Positions 54,720 to 63,494 of a stretch of 64,000 nucleotides of DNA are shown piece after piece. The position numbers and the translations under genes were made by a program. The stretch comes from Natroniella sp046097105 (GTDB taxonomy: Bacteria > Bacillota > Halanaerobiia > Halobacteroidales > Halobacteroidaceae): the NCBI RefSeq assembly GCF_046097105.1, contig NZ_CP175562.1, positions 1,054,001 to 1,118,000 on the forward strand. The letters run 5' to 3'. The notes beneath the pieces were generated by a model that was given only the letters and a program-made list of their open reading frames with translations, was not told the DNA's origin and did no database searches. How positions within the stretch are numbered: position 1 is the first letter of the stretch; each line of letters begins with the position of its first letter.

Positions 54720-57343
54720 TAGTAGTTTTCCTCCCATTCAAGTTTAAATTCATCAATAAATTGTCTAAGCTCATTCAGAGCATTTCTATTATAACTCCAC
54801 CCTTTAAAACTATCCCAATAATCAACATCTATCCTAACTTGACCTGTATCTAATAAATGTTGCATTTGAGTTTCTACCAATGGTGTTAAAGCAATAAGTT
54901 TCTCTTTATTGTAACCTCTTACCAAACCAAAACGTTGAATTGCTAATTCAACTTCTTTAGTATCAGTAATTGATTCCTTATAAAAAGAATAAAAAGTTAA
55001 TCCTGATCCAGCTACATTAGATATTATACTCAAATTAGTTAAATAACTTGATTGACTAAAAAAACTTCTAAATTGTTCACTTCCAATAATATCTATCCCC
55101 AAATCCATAGAATTTGTAGATAATTTTTGCAATGAACTTTGATTTAAATCATAAGCACCAAGTAAACTATTTAAACCATCATATAAAAATCCACCTGCTG
55201 GAATAAAACCATAAGCTGCTCTTACAAGTCTGTCAGTTCTAGTATCAGCTCTATAAGAATAAAAATCACCACTTCTCAATAAATAAGCTAACCCATCAGG
55301 ATCAACATACTTTAAAGGATTATTAGCAGTATAAACAAACCAATTCCATCCATCTTGAGCAGGATCTTCAGTAATAAATCTCCCCAATTCTGGATCATAA
55401 AATCTAGCTCCATAATAATAAAGACCAGTCGTCCCATCAAACTCTTTACCTGTAAAACGATAACTATCATTAATTTCCCCTTCACTTCTAATCAAATTGC
55501 CAAAAGGGGCATATTTATAGCGTACTAACTCACTACCTTCTTCATCTGTAACTACCGATGTACTACCCAAAATATCATTAACCACATACCTTAACTGATT
55601 ATCCTCATCCAACACAGCCAGTCTACCTTGATTACCATAGATAAATAACTGAATATCATCAGCTTCATTTCTTTCTTCTAAGACTTGTTGGCCTTTTCCA
55701 TATAAGTAATAAGTCTTCTCCAAACCAGTATCCTTCATCACTCGCCAGCCTTTGTTATTGTAAGCAAAGTTGACTTGATTACTTGCACCAGTTAGTTTGT
55801 TGCTAATCTCAATCTCTCTTAATTGATTTCGTAAGTCATACTTATAGCTTGTCTCTTCTATAACTTCATTCCCTCTTATCAACTCTTTACTTAAGACACT
55901 ACCATTATCATTATAGTCATATTCGTAATAAGAGTAAGGACTAAGCTGATAATTAAGCAGTTGATTATTATCTTGGTTATAATCATACTCATAATGATAT
56001 TGATTTTCTGAGGATGTATCATGCCGATAAATCAACTCTTTTCGATTACCGATTGGATCGTACTCAAAATAACTCTTCTTATTACCTGGATAATCGACTT
56101 CAGTCAATCTATCTAAATCATCATATAGATAACCTGGCTCTTCTCCAAAAGTCCCTACTGTCTTACTTCGATTACCAATTCTATCATATTCATAATCTTT
56201 ACTGAATAATAGTTCTTCATCATTAGTTGCTTCTATAAACTCTAAACGCTGCCTACTATCATAGCCAAACTCTGACTGAATGACTTCATTACCATAAATA
56301 ATCTCTTCTACTGCTCCATTTTCATTATACCGATAACTAGCAATCTCTTTATTACCACCTTCATATTCCAATTCTATCCCTGTTCGCAAACCCCGTAAGT
56401 CGTAATCATAATTGACTACCCTTTCTGAAGGATAGACTATTGACTCTAATAAACCTTGACTATTATAATCATATTCGCTTGTCCAAGTTTCCCCAGCCTC
56501 TTCTAAAGTCCTACTTACCTTATTAACCCTATTAAACTTATCATAACTATATTCTACTTTGTCCCCATCATCGATGATGCTAGTCTGATTACCCAAGCCA
56601 TTAACTACATCTTCATCATAATTATAAATAATCTTATCTTGATCTGTATCAATCAGATAATCAGCATCTTTATCTGTAGAGTACTCCATCTTAATCAACC
56701 TATGTAAGTTATCATGCTTTAATTCGACCACTTCACCATTTTTGCTTACTTTTTCTATTAAATTTCCTACATTATCATAAATAAATTCTTCTCTAGTATC
56801 ATCAGGATACTCAATCTTTAAAATATCACCTCGTTCGTTATATTTATAATTGAATATCTGATCTGTTAGACTAGTAATCCTAGTTAAATTGCCAAGGTTA
56901 TCATATTCAAATTCTGCTACTTCATAAGGCTCAAATACTCCATCCTCATCTCGCTGATAGCGGATACTCCTTAATGCCCTACCATCAGGATCAAGATAAT
57001 GTCTACTTCTAGCTCCTTCTTCATTAGTTATCGTTTTTGCTAAGATGAAATACTTAATCCCATTCTGCTTAATTATCTGATACGAATAATCGATTTGAAC
57101 ATTTGTTCCATCTGGATGATCAACTCTAGTTCTTCTTCCTAATGAATCATATTCATGATAAGTCTTATTCTCTCCTGTAAAGTCACTCTCCCATTTCAAC
57201 TCTTGATTAACCTTTACTCTCTCTTCAATTAACCAACCTAAACCATTATATATTTTCTCAGTTACTTGATTTTGACTTGTATCATTTCCTACCCCATGAA
57301 AGATAGTTCTTTTTTTGTTGATACCATTTTTTAGAAGTTCCAA
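54719..57343 (-). CDS. Rhs/YD-repeat protein, 5'-truncated, with hydrophobic tip
   Basis: An 874-codon frame, nearly all YD-repeats (e.g. YEYDSLGRRTRVDHPDGTNVQIDY), ending in a core of a different subtype from the other tips (YYGARFYDPELGRFITEDPAQDGWNWFVYTANNPLKYVDPDGL). About 190 unique residues with hydrophobic stretches follow (RAAYGFIPAGGFLYDGLNSLLGAY; LSIISNVAGSGLTFYSFY). It has no signal peptide, and its first possible start is a TTG without SD. Just upstream lies a scrap of another Rhs repeat (57344-57423), so the 5' end was probably lost. YD-repeat proteins wrap a shell around their C-terminal toxin. Confidence 0.8.
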   Translation of the reverse strand: MELLKNGINKKRTIFHGVGNDTSQNQVTEKIYNGLGWLIEERVKVNQELKWESDFTGENKTYHEYDSLGRRTRVDHPDGTNVQIDYSYQIIKQNGIKYFILAKTITNEEGARSRHYLDPDGRALRSIRYQRDEDGVFEPYEVAEFEYDNLGNLTRITSLTDQIFNYKYNERGDILKIEYPDDTREEFIYDNVGNLIEKVSKNGEVVELKHDNLHRLIKMEYSTDKDADYLIDTDQDKIIYNYDEDVVNGLGNQTSIIDDGDKVEYSYDKFNRVNKVSRTLEEAGETWTSEYDYNSQGLLESIVYPSERVVNYDYDLRGLRTGIELEYEGGNKEIASYRYNENGAVEEIIYGNEVIQSEFGYDSRQRLEFIEATNDEELLFSKDYEYDRIGNRSKTVGTFGEEPGYLYDDLDRLTEVDYPGNKKSYFEYDPIGNRKELIYRHDTSSENQYHYEYDYNQDNNQLLNYQLSPYSYYEYDYNDNGSVLSKELIRGNEVIEETSYKYDLRNQLREIEISNKLTGASNQVNFAYNNKGWRVMKDTGLEKTYYLYGKGQQVLEERNEADDIQLFIYGNQGRLAVLDEDNQLRYVVNDILGSTSVVTDEEGSELVRYKYAPFGNLIRSEGEINDSYRFTGKEFDGTTGLYYYGARFYDPELGRFITEDPAQDGWNWFVYTANNPLKYVDPDGLAYLLRSGDFYSYRADTRTDRLVRAAYGFIPAGGFLYDGLNSLLGAYDLNQSSLQKLSTNSMDLGIDIIGSEQFRSFFSQSSYLTNLSIISNVAGSGLTFYSFYKESITDTKEVELAIQRFGLVRGYNKEKLIALTPLVETQMQHLLDTGQVRIDVDYWDSFKGWSYNRNALNELRQFIDEFKLEWEENY

Positions 57344-57423
57344 TCCATACTTGTTACATAACTTAATTGAATAAAGCCGATCTGGTTACTTACACCAGTA
57401 AGTTTGTTAGAAATTAATTAGTA
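57344..57423 (-). pseudogene. Scrap of an Rhs repeat
   Basis: The minus-strand frame reads ISNKLTGVSNQIGFIQLSY..., nearly repeating ISNKLTGASNQVNFAY inside the neighbouring 874-codon gene. It is closed by stops on both sides. It marks a rearrangement scar at the 5' edge of the locus. Confidence 0.5.
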
Positions 57424-57504
57424 AAGATACAGCGATATCTTTAAAAGTTTTCCAATTTTATACTATCATACAATTTAATTTAACTCCAACCAAAAAAATC
57501 AATT

Positions 57505-58233
57505 TTAATCATTTCTCCCCTGTGCCTTATCCTTTCCTTCACCTAAAAAGAATGCTTTAAGATAGTCAATCGGTGGCTGCTCAGAGATATACAGACTCCC
57601 ATCGGTATCAAGTAAAGCCAATAAGACCTCACTTATCTCCAAATCCCTTTCTGAAATTTCAGTTTCCAACCATTCCATATCTAATCCTACAGCCTCTAAT
57701 TTACCTGTATTAATTTCACCATCAATAATCAGTGGCACAGGAATTCCCTCATAATTACTCTTCAACTCTAAATCAGTCGGAGTGACAGGTCGAGCTTTTG
57801 ATTTAGGAATTACAGATAATTGGCCATTTGGTTCTAAAATTGCAAATTCGATATCATGTAGCCGTCGATAGCCTTGATTACGCAAGCCAGCCATCAATTG
57901 ATTTAAATTAACTTGGTTTTTGATTAAATTCTCCTTAACAATCCGGCCATTTCGTACCAATAGATCAGGCTGTCCACCCACAATACCCTTTAAAGGGTTA
58001 CTCAAGGTGCTGACACTGATCAGAGTATGAAGCAAAGCAAGGATTATTAAAGCTATCAGCCCATTTAAAATAGGAACTTCTCTGTTAACTATCAAAGCAC
58101 CTGAAGCAGAACCCATGATCATCATTACTACTAGATCATAGGGCTTTTGTTGAAAGGTAAGTCCTTTTCCTAGTAACCGCAGTATTAATACAGAACCAGT
58201 ATAAAAAAGAAAGGCTCTAAGTGCTATAGGCAT
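57505..58233 (-). CDS. YetF/DUF421 membrane protein
   Basis: A 242-residue protein of the DUF421 (YetF/YcaP) family. It has three transmembrane helices (about 5-22, 33-50, 58-76) and then the cytoplasmic alpha/beta domain with the family motif PLKGIVGGQPDLLVRNGRIVKENLIKNQVNLNQLMAGLRNQGYRRLHDIEFAILEPNGQLSV. Function is unsettled; Bacillus paralogues associate with spore or envelope processes. AAAGGAG precedes the ATG. It marks the border between the Rhs locus and conserved chromosome. Confidence 0.88.
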   Translation of the reverse strand: MPIALRAFLFYTGSVLILRLLGKGLTFQQKPYDLVVMMIMGSASGALIVNREVPILNGLIALIILALLHTLISVSTLSNPLKGIVGGQPDLLVRNGRIVKENLIKNQVNLNQLMAGLRNQGYRRLHDIEFAILEPNGQLSVIPKSKARPVTPTDLELKSNYEGIPVPLIIDGEINTGKLEAVGLDMEWLETEISERDLEISEVLLALLDTDGSLYISEQPPIDYLKAFFLGEGKDKAQGRND

Positions 58234-58426
58234 AATTACAACTCCTTTTTAAAATAAGAAACTTTTAATATTATTTACTTTGAGCAGTCATCTAATACTC
58301 GATAAATAAAGTTGCCTAATAACAACTTTATAGCTATCAGCTATGAGTCATCAGCCACCAGCTACATCAATTAAAATCTTCAAGACTCAACTATTTCTCG
58401 ACCATCAAAAAATTTAAAATCAATAT

Positions 58427-58462
58427 AAAAAAAACTCAGGGCCAACGTTGGCCCTGAGTTCA
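58427..58462 (-). terminator. Terminator of the M42 peptidase operon
   Basis: A perfect palindrome (AACTCAGGGCCAA-CG-TTGGCCCTGAGTT) followed on the minus strand by eight Ts. The stem is built from two inverted copies of the over-represented motif GGGCCAA. Confidence 0.95.
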
Positions 58463-58464
58463 AA

Positions 58465-59472
58465 TTAGAATAACCCTTGATAGTCACTCTGTACAATTTT
58501 GGTTAATAATTTAATACCATTTTCTAAATCTGTTAAATCAATCATCTCCGATGGTGAATGGACATAACGCCCAGGAATTGAAATCGCCCCTGCAATTGCA
58601 CCTTCTCTAGACAACTGCATTCTACCAGTATCGGTTCCACCTCTATCTAACACCTCAAGCTGATAAGGTATCTCATTCTCCTCAGCTAGATCAATCATTA
58701 ATTTCTTTAGTTGGGGATTAACCAATACCGATCTATCCTTGACCTTAATCGCTGGCCCTTCACCTAAAGAAACTGCCATTCGCTTAGCTTCAGGGGTATC
58801 ACCAGTTAAGGTCAGATCAACTGCAATCCCTACATCAGGATTAATTTCATAAGATGAAGTAATAGCACCTCGAGTACCAACCTCTTCTTGAACGGTAAAG
58901 ACAAAGTATGTATCAAAAGTTGGCTGCTCTGTTAATTGCTTGATCGTCTCAATCAAGACAGCACAACCTGCCCGATCATCTAATCCCTTAGCAACAAATC
59001 TGTTTTCTACCAGATCGAGCTGACGATAATAAGTAGCAGTATCACCGATTTTGACCTTCTCTTCTGCTTCCTCCTGACTAGTAGCTCCGATATCAACATA
59101 CAGCTTATCATGCTTTAACTTGCTAATATCATCCAATTTACCTTCTTTATCGATCACACCTATCGTTTCTCCATTGAACAGTACCCTCTCCCCCAATAAA
59201 TTATAAGGAGAAACTCCTCCTACATTAGAAAAACGAATAAATCCATCTTCTTCAATATGGGTAGCAATCAATCCAATCTCATCCATATGAGCTGCTAACA
59301 TCACCTTTTTAGAATCATCTTGCCCCTTTTTAAGAGCAATCAGATTACCCATTGTGTCAACCTCAATTTGATCTAGTTGATCTTCTATCTCTTCGCGAAT
59401 TAACTCTCGTACTGCAAGCTCATCCCCTGACGGGCCAAAAGTCTCTACTAACCTCTTAATTAACTCCTTCAT
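58465..59472 (-). CDS. M42-family aminopeptidase, copy 3
   Basis: A 335-residue cobalt/zinc metallopeptidase of the M42 (glutamyl aminopeptidase/TET) family. Metal ligands and catalytic residues sit in MLAAHMDEIGLIATH, VAKGLDDRAGCAVL, TVQEEVGTRGA, VAVDLTLTGDTPE (read as IAVDLTLTG) and PGRYVHSPSEMI. M42 enzymes form large tetrahedral particles that trim short peptides in the cytoplasm. The gene starts within the end of the preceding copy (17-base overlap), so three copies form one operon. Confidence 0.92.
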   Translation of the reverse strand: MKELIKRLVETFGPSGDELAVRELIREEIEDQLDQIEVDTMGNLIALKKGQDDSKKVMLAAHMDEIGLIATHIEEDGFIRFSNVGGVSPYNLLGERVLFNGETIGVIDKEGKLDDISKLKHDKLYVDIGATSQEEAEEKVKIGDTATYYRQLDLVENRFVAKGLDDRAGCAVLIETIKQLTEQPTFDTYFVFTVQEEVGTRGAITSSYEINPDVGIAVDLTLTGDTPEAKRMAVSLGEGPAIKVKDRSVLVNPQLKKLMIDLAEENEIPYQLEVLDRGGTDTGRMQLSREGAIAGAISIPGRYVHSPSEMIDLTDLENGIKLLTKIVQSDYQGLF

Positions 59473-60493
59473 CTGTCAGACCTCCCTCTTCCATCTCTTC
59501 GCAAAATTTAGTCAGCAATTCAACTGTTGCCCGATAATCATTTAAGTTAAGCAGTGAAGCTGGTGAATGGATATACCGGCAAGGCATTGAAATAACTGCT
59601 GTCCGAATCCCTTCCTTAGTTAAATGAAGTGCCCCAGCATCAGTTCCTGCCCTAGTCAACTTTCTGAATTGATAAGAAATCTTATTTTCTTTAGCTACCT
59701 CAATCAGTTTGTTAACTACAGCTTGGCTAGGGATCAATGAACTATCTTGAACTGTCAAAGCTGGGCCAGCTCCTAGTTGAGTAGAATAACCTGCTTCCTT
59801 ACTATCAGGCACATCAGAAGCTGAAGTTCCCTCTACTACTAAGGCAAGATCAGGATCAAGATCATAAGCAACTACACTTGCTCCCCGCAGACCAATCTCC
59901 TCTTGAACAGTAAACGTAGCAATAATAGAAAGTTGATGCTCTTGCTGTAAAAGCTCAACCAATGCTGCACATCCAACCCGATCATCAAAGGCCTTACCTG
60001 TAACAGTATCAGTACCCAATTGCTTAAACTCAGTAGCAAAAGTAGCCATCATTCCCAACTCAACCAACTTTTCAGACTCCTCTTTCCCTTTGGCTCCAAT
60101 ATCTATGTACAACTCTCCATAATCAAGCGGCTTTTTTCGCTCCTCAGGTTCTTGGAGATGAATTGCTTTCGCTCCAATAACCCCTGGAGTCTTCTCCGGG
60201 CCAACGACAACCTCTTTCGAGACTAAGATTCTTTTATCAATCCCACCAATCGGCTTAAACTTCAGCAGTCCATCATCTGTAATATCTGTAATCATCAATC
60301 CAATCTCATCCATATGAGCTGCTAATAATATCGTTGGTTGCTCTGGATCAGCTTCTTTAAAAGCAACTAAATTGCCCAAAGCATCAGTCTCAATCCGATC
60401 AACATCATCCTTAATCTCTGCTCTAATTAAATCTCTTACTTCAGCTTCACGCCCTGAAACTCCAACTGCCTCTGATAATTGCTTTAAAAACAT
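59456..60493 (-). CDS. M42-family aminopeptidase, copy 2
   Basis: A 345-residue M42 peptidase, the middle gene of the tandem set. Family blocks are LLAAHMDEIGLMITDI, GKAFDDRVGCAAL, TVQEEIGLRGASV, LVVEGTSASDVPDS, TRAGTDAGALH and CRYIHSPASLL. The sequence is clearly diverged from its neighbours, so the copies probably have different peptide preferences or co-assemble. GGAGGG precedes the ATG, which overlaps the end of copy 1 by ten bases. Confidence 0.92.
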   Translation of the reverse strand: MFLKQLSEAVGVSGREAEVRDLIRAEIKDDVDRIETDALGNLVAFKEADPEQPTILLAAHMDEIGLMITDITDDGLLKFKPIGGIDKRILVSKEVVVGPEKTPGVIGAKAIHLQEPEERKKPLDYGELYIDIGAKGKEESEKLVELGMMATFATEFKQLGTDTVTGKAFDDRVGCAALVELLQQEHQLSIIATFTVQEEIGLRGASVVAYDLDPDLALVVEGTSASDVPDSKEAGYSTQLGAGPALTVQDSSLIPSQAVVNKLIEVAKENKISYQFRKLTRAGTDAGALHLTKEGIRTAVISMPCRYIHSPASLLNLNDYRATVELLTKFCEEMEEGGLTDEGVN

Positions 60494-61536
60494 CTTAATC
60501 CCTCCACAAATTCTCCTTCTAACTCTCTAAGCAACTGGGCCAACAATCTAGCCCCTCGCTTAATATCATTTAAGCTGACTGTCTCTACTGAAGTATGCAT
60601 ATACCGTAACGGAATAGATAAAACAGCAGTTGGAATCCCACTTTTAGTAACCTGAATTGCATAAGCATCAGTCCCCCGTGGTGATGGAGAAGCATCAAGT
60701 TGATAATCTAACTCTATCTCATCTGCTACTTCTTTTAACTTATCAACTAATTGGGGATGAATATGCGGGCCAAAACTGAGTGCTGGCCCTGCTCCCAACT
60801 CAACAGCTTCATCTTGATTGACACCAGACATCAATCCATGACAGACATCAACTGCAATTCCAATATCGGGTACAACACCATAAGTACTCGTCGTGGCTCC
60901 TCTAACTCCTACCTCCTCTTGTACAGTAGCTACCGCATAAAGATCAACTTGATGTTTCATCTTAGCTAGCTCCTTTAATGTTTCTAATAAAAGCAAGACA
61001 CCTGCCCGATCATCTAAGGCCTTACCTGCCACTCGATCATTTTCTAGAGTTAAAAGGTTCCGTTGTAGTGAAATAATATCACCGACTCTAACCTTCTTTT
61101 TAACATCAGCTTCAGTTAAACCTAGATCAATATACATCTTTTCTATATCAAATGATTTTTTCTGCTCCTCTTCATCTTGCAAATGAGGTGACTTAGCTCC
61201 AATTATCCCTTGCAACTCTTTCCTTCCATGAACAATTACCTCTTGTCCTACTAATGTTCTTTGATCGACACCACCAACCGTAGTAAAACGTAAAAAACCT
61301 CCTTCTTCAATTTCAGTAACCATCAATCCTATCTCATCTAAATGAGCTGCTAACAACACCTTATATTCTTGTTGGCTCTCACCTGCTTTATAAGCTAGCA
61401 GATTACCTAATTTATCAAATTCAATCTGGTCAACATATGGTTCAAATAACTGAGCTACCTGTTGGCCCAATTCCTTTTCATAGCCTGAGACACCGGTAGC
61501 TTCTGATAGCTCCTTTAGTACTTCTTTAGTCTCCAT
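60484..61536 (-). CDS. M42-family aminopeptidase, copy 1
   Basis: A 350-residue M42 peptidase, the first gene of the operon. Blocks are LLAAHLDEIGLMVTEI, AGKALDDRAGVLLLL, TVQEEVGVRGATTS, IAVDVCHGLM, SPRGTDAYAIQV and PLRYMHTSVETV; the last replaces the usual HSP by HTS. GGGAGG precedes the ATG. The upstream gap holds the third copy of the TGTC/GACA repeat. Confidence 0.92.
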   Translation of the reverse strand: METKEVLKELSEATGVSGYEKELGQQVAQLFEPYVDQIEFDKLGNLLAYKAGESQQEYKVLLAAHLDEIGLMVTEIEEGGFLRFTTVGGVDQRTLVGQEVIVHGRKELQGIIGAKSPHLQDEEEQKKSFDIEKMYIDLGLTEADVKKKVRVGDIISLQRNLLTLENDRVAGKALDDRAGVLLLLETLKELAKMKHQVDLYAVATVQEEVGVRGATTSTYGVVPDIGIAVDVCHGLMSGVNQDEAVELGAGPALSFGPHIHPQLVDKLKEVADEIELDYQLDASPSPRGTDAYAIQVTKSGIPTAVLSIPLRYMHTSVETVSLNDIKRGARLLAQLLRELEGEFVEGLRCF

Positions 61537-61568
61537 TCTTCTACCTCCCTATAGAACAACTTGCATAT

Positions 61569-61665
61569 TATTGATATTAAGTGTCAGTAGTCTGTCTCTG
61601 TGTCAGTGAAGACCACCACCTTTAAACCTCTTAAACAAACCATATCTACAGACACTGACACATAT
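61569..61665. repeat. Dispersed TGTC/GACA repeat, copy 3
   Basis: Begins TTATTGATATTAAGTGTC, as at about 24957, followed by CAGTAGTCTGTC, and ends with ACAGACACTGACACA, its partial inverse. The two ends could pair into a hairpin with a 45-base loop. Confidence 0.5.
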
Positions 61666-61738
61666 TTGTAAATTAGTAGTTCCAGCTTTTAACTTTTAGT
61701 TTTAACTATTCATCATTAAATATTCAATATTAATTGAA

Positions 61739-62233
61739 TTAAAAGCGATGCCCTACTCCTAACTGTAGATTAATCGAACTGCGATCATCTAAATAACCAA
61801 TAAAACCCGCCTTCAAATCAAGCTTCTGATTTAAATTGGTTCTAACACCTAGATCATACATTAGTGATAAATTACCTCTTCGTGTCGTCAGGTTCAATTC
61901 ATAAAGCCCTAATAGTTCATTAGTTAGCCCTCGTTGACCATTAATCCCAACAAATGGATCACTATCAGCTAATCCTGCTAATAGTGCAAGGTTATTATCA
62001 AACTGATATTTAATTCCTAAACGAGTAAAAGATGTTCCTACCTTTGCTGTCAACCCTAATTCAGAATTCAAACCATAATCTCCTCCAAGGCTAAAACCAT
62101 GATCACTGATCAACATCGCATTCATTGAACCTTGCTCTGCCCTTACAGTTGGCCCGCTTAAAGCCCATGCAGCCTGCGAAAAAGTAATTAGACAACATAC
62201 TAATAAAAAGACCAACAAACCTTTCTTCATCAT
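61739..62233 (-). CDS. Small outer-membrane beta-barrel protein
   Basis: A 164-residue protein with signal peptide (about 1-25, cleavage after AWA) and about eight amphipathic strands (e.g. FSLGGDYGLNSELGLTAKVGTSFTRLGIKYQF, SSINLQLGVGHRF), ending in Phe. This is a typical small eight-stranded barrel of a diderm outer membrane. The role (structural or porin) is unknown. AAAGGAG lies six bases before the first of two adjacent ATG codons. Confidence 0.7.
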   Translation of the reverse strand: MMKKGLLVFLLVCCLITFSQAAWALSGPTVRAEQGSMNAMLISDHGFSLGGDYGLNSELGLTAKVGTSFTRLGIKYQFDNNLALLAGLADSDPFVGINGQRGLTNELLGLYELNLTTRRGNLSLMYDLGVRTNLNQKLDLKAGFIGYLDDRSSINLQLGVGHRF

Positions 62234-62429
62234 TATTGTCTCCTTTCAATAATTGATTTCTTAATTTTTAGTTATTCAATATTAATTATTAGATTCCAAC
62301 TACATTTATAACTACCACTGTTAGATATTCAATACTAAATCTTAATTCCCTTCTTATCAGAACTATCCAACACTAAAAAGAATATGATATAAACTAATTT
62401 AAACTTGCTTTAATTATTTAACTGCCCTT

Positions 62430-63455
62430 TCAAACTTCTTCTATCTGTACTTCAAATAACTTATCATCAACCTTAACCTTAAAGCATTTAGTTTTCTTAG
62501 CTTCAACAGTAAGCCACTCTTTAAGCTGAGTTATTCTCTTTTCCTTCTTCATCAACTCCTGTTGAGCTTCTAAAACTCCTATTTCCTCAAAACTCAAGGC
62601 ATCCCCAGGCTTAGCTTGAGCCACTTTAGGTAGATCCACACTAATTACATTTGCTATTTTAGCATAACCTCCAGTTGTTTGATGATCAGCTAACATAATA
62701 ATTGGCTGACCATCACCAGATACCTGAATCGCTCCTAAAGCTATTCCATCTGAAATAATATCAGCTCCATTATTATACTCTAAGGTTGGCCCAGCTAATC
62801 TACACCCCATCCGGTCGGATTGATTGGTCAGTTGATATTCGCTTTCAAAAAAAGTATTTAAACCCTTCTCAGTAAAGTAATCATCCTGCGGGCCAACGAT
62901 AACTCGAACTAATCTATCAGTTAAATAATCCTCTACTAACTCCTCTGGTAACTCTTTATTCAAACAGATATTTTGCTCAACTTCACTCTTAGCTAAGCTG
63001 AGTTCATCCCCCTGTTTAAGCTTTCTTCCTTTAAACCCTCCTAGCTCACCACGCAAATATGTCGACTTACTACCCATTACCTCTGGTACATCTATCCCCC
63101 CTCTAATTGCAATATAACTTCTTAAGCCTGATTTTAATCCTTTAAAAGATAATCTACTCCCCTTACTCACCTTCACTGCTTGCCAGCTAGGAATCTCTTC
63201 TCCATCAAGGTGAGGATTCATCTCCCCTCCAGTAATAGCAATTACAGTTTCAACTTCAAACTGAATTGTTGGCCCTAAAAATGTCGCTTCAATTGCTGCT
63301 GCCCCTTCTAAATTACCTACTAATATATTAGCTAGCCTAAAAGCATAACGATCTACAGCTCCTGTCTTTGGCATTCCATACTTTAAATAGCCACATCTTC
63401 CTAAATCTTGAATTGTAGTCATTGGCCCTGGCTTTAAAATCATTAATTCCCTCAT
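62430..63455 (-). CDS. pxpC: 5-Oxoprolinase subunit C (KipA-like)
   Basis: A 341-residue protein of the biotin-dependent-carboxyltransferase-like family. It has the KipA/PxpC start ILKPGPMTTIQDLGRCGYLKYGMPKTGAVDRYAFRLANILVGN and the block SDRMGCRLAGPTLEYNNGADIISDGIALGAIQVSGDGQPIIMLADHQTTGGYAKIA. With PxpB and PxpA it hydrolyses 5-oxoproline (pyroglutamate) to glutamate with ATP. In Bacillus the KipI/KipA pair was first described as a sporulation-kinase inhibitor and its antagonist. AGGAGG precedes the ATG. PxpA may lie outside the window. Confidence 0.93.
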   Translation of the reverse strand: MRELMILKPGPMTTIQDLGRCGYLKYGMPKTGAVDRYAFRLANILVGNLEGAAAIEATFLGPTIQFEVETVIAITGGEMNPHLDGEEIPSWQAVKVSKGSRLSFKGLKSGLRSYIAIRGGIDVPEVMGSKSTYLRGELGGFKGRKLKQGDELSLAKSEVEQNICLNKELPEELVEDYLTDRLVRVIVGPQDDYFTEKGLNTFFESEYQLTNQSDRMGCRLAGPTLEYNNGADIISDGIALGAIQVSGDGQPIIMLADHQTTGGYAKIANVISVDLPKVAQAKPGDALSFEEIGVLEAQQELMKKEKRITQLKEWLTVEAKKTKCFKVKVDDKLFEVQIEEV

Positions 63456-63494
63456 TTATTCTAACCTCCTAATCTGGCACTTTATTGATATATG

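Noticed and set aside
54971..57343. Insertion sequence as the cause of the Rhs rearrangements
   Set aside because: No transposase frame or terminal inverted repeats around the breakpoints; homologous recombination between cores explains them better.
43908..57440. Type VI secretion-delivered Rhs
   Set aside because: No VgrG, PAAR or other T6SS gene in the window, and the one intact N-terminus has an ordinary signal peptide, pointing to Sec export.
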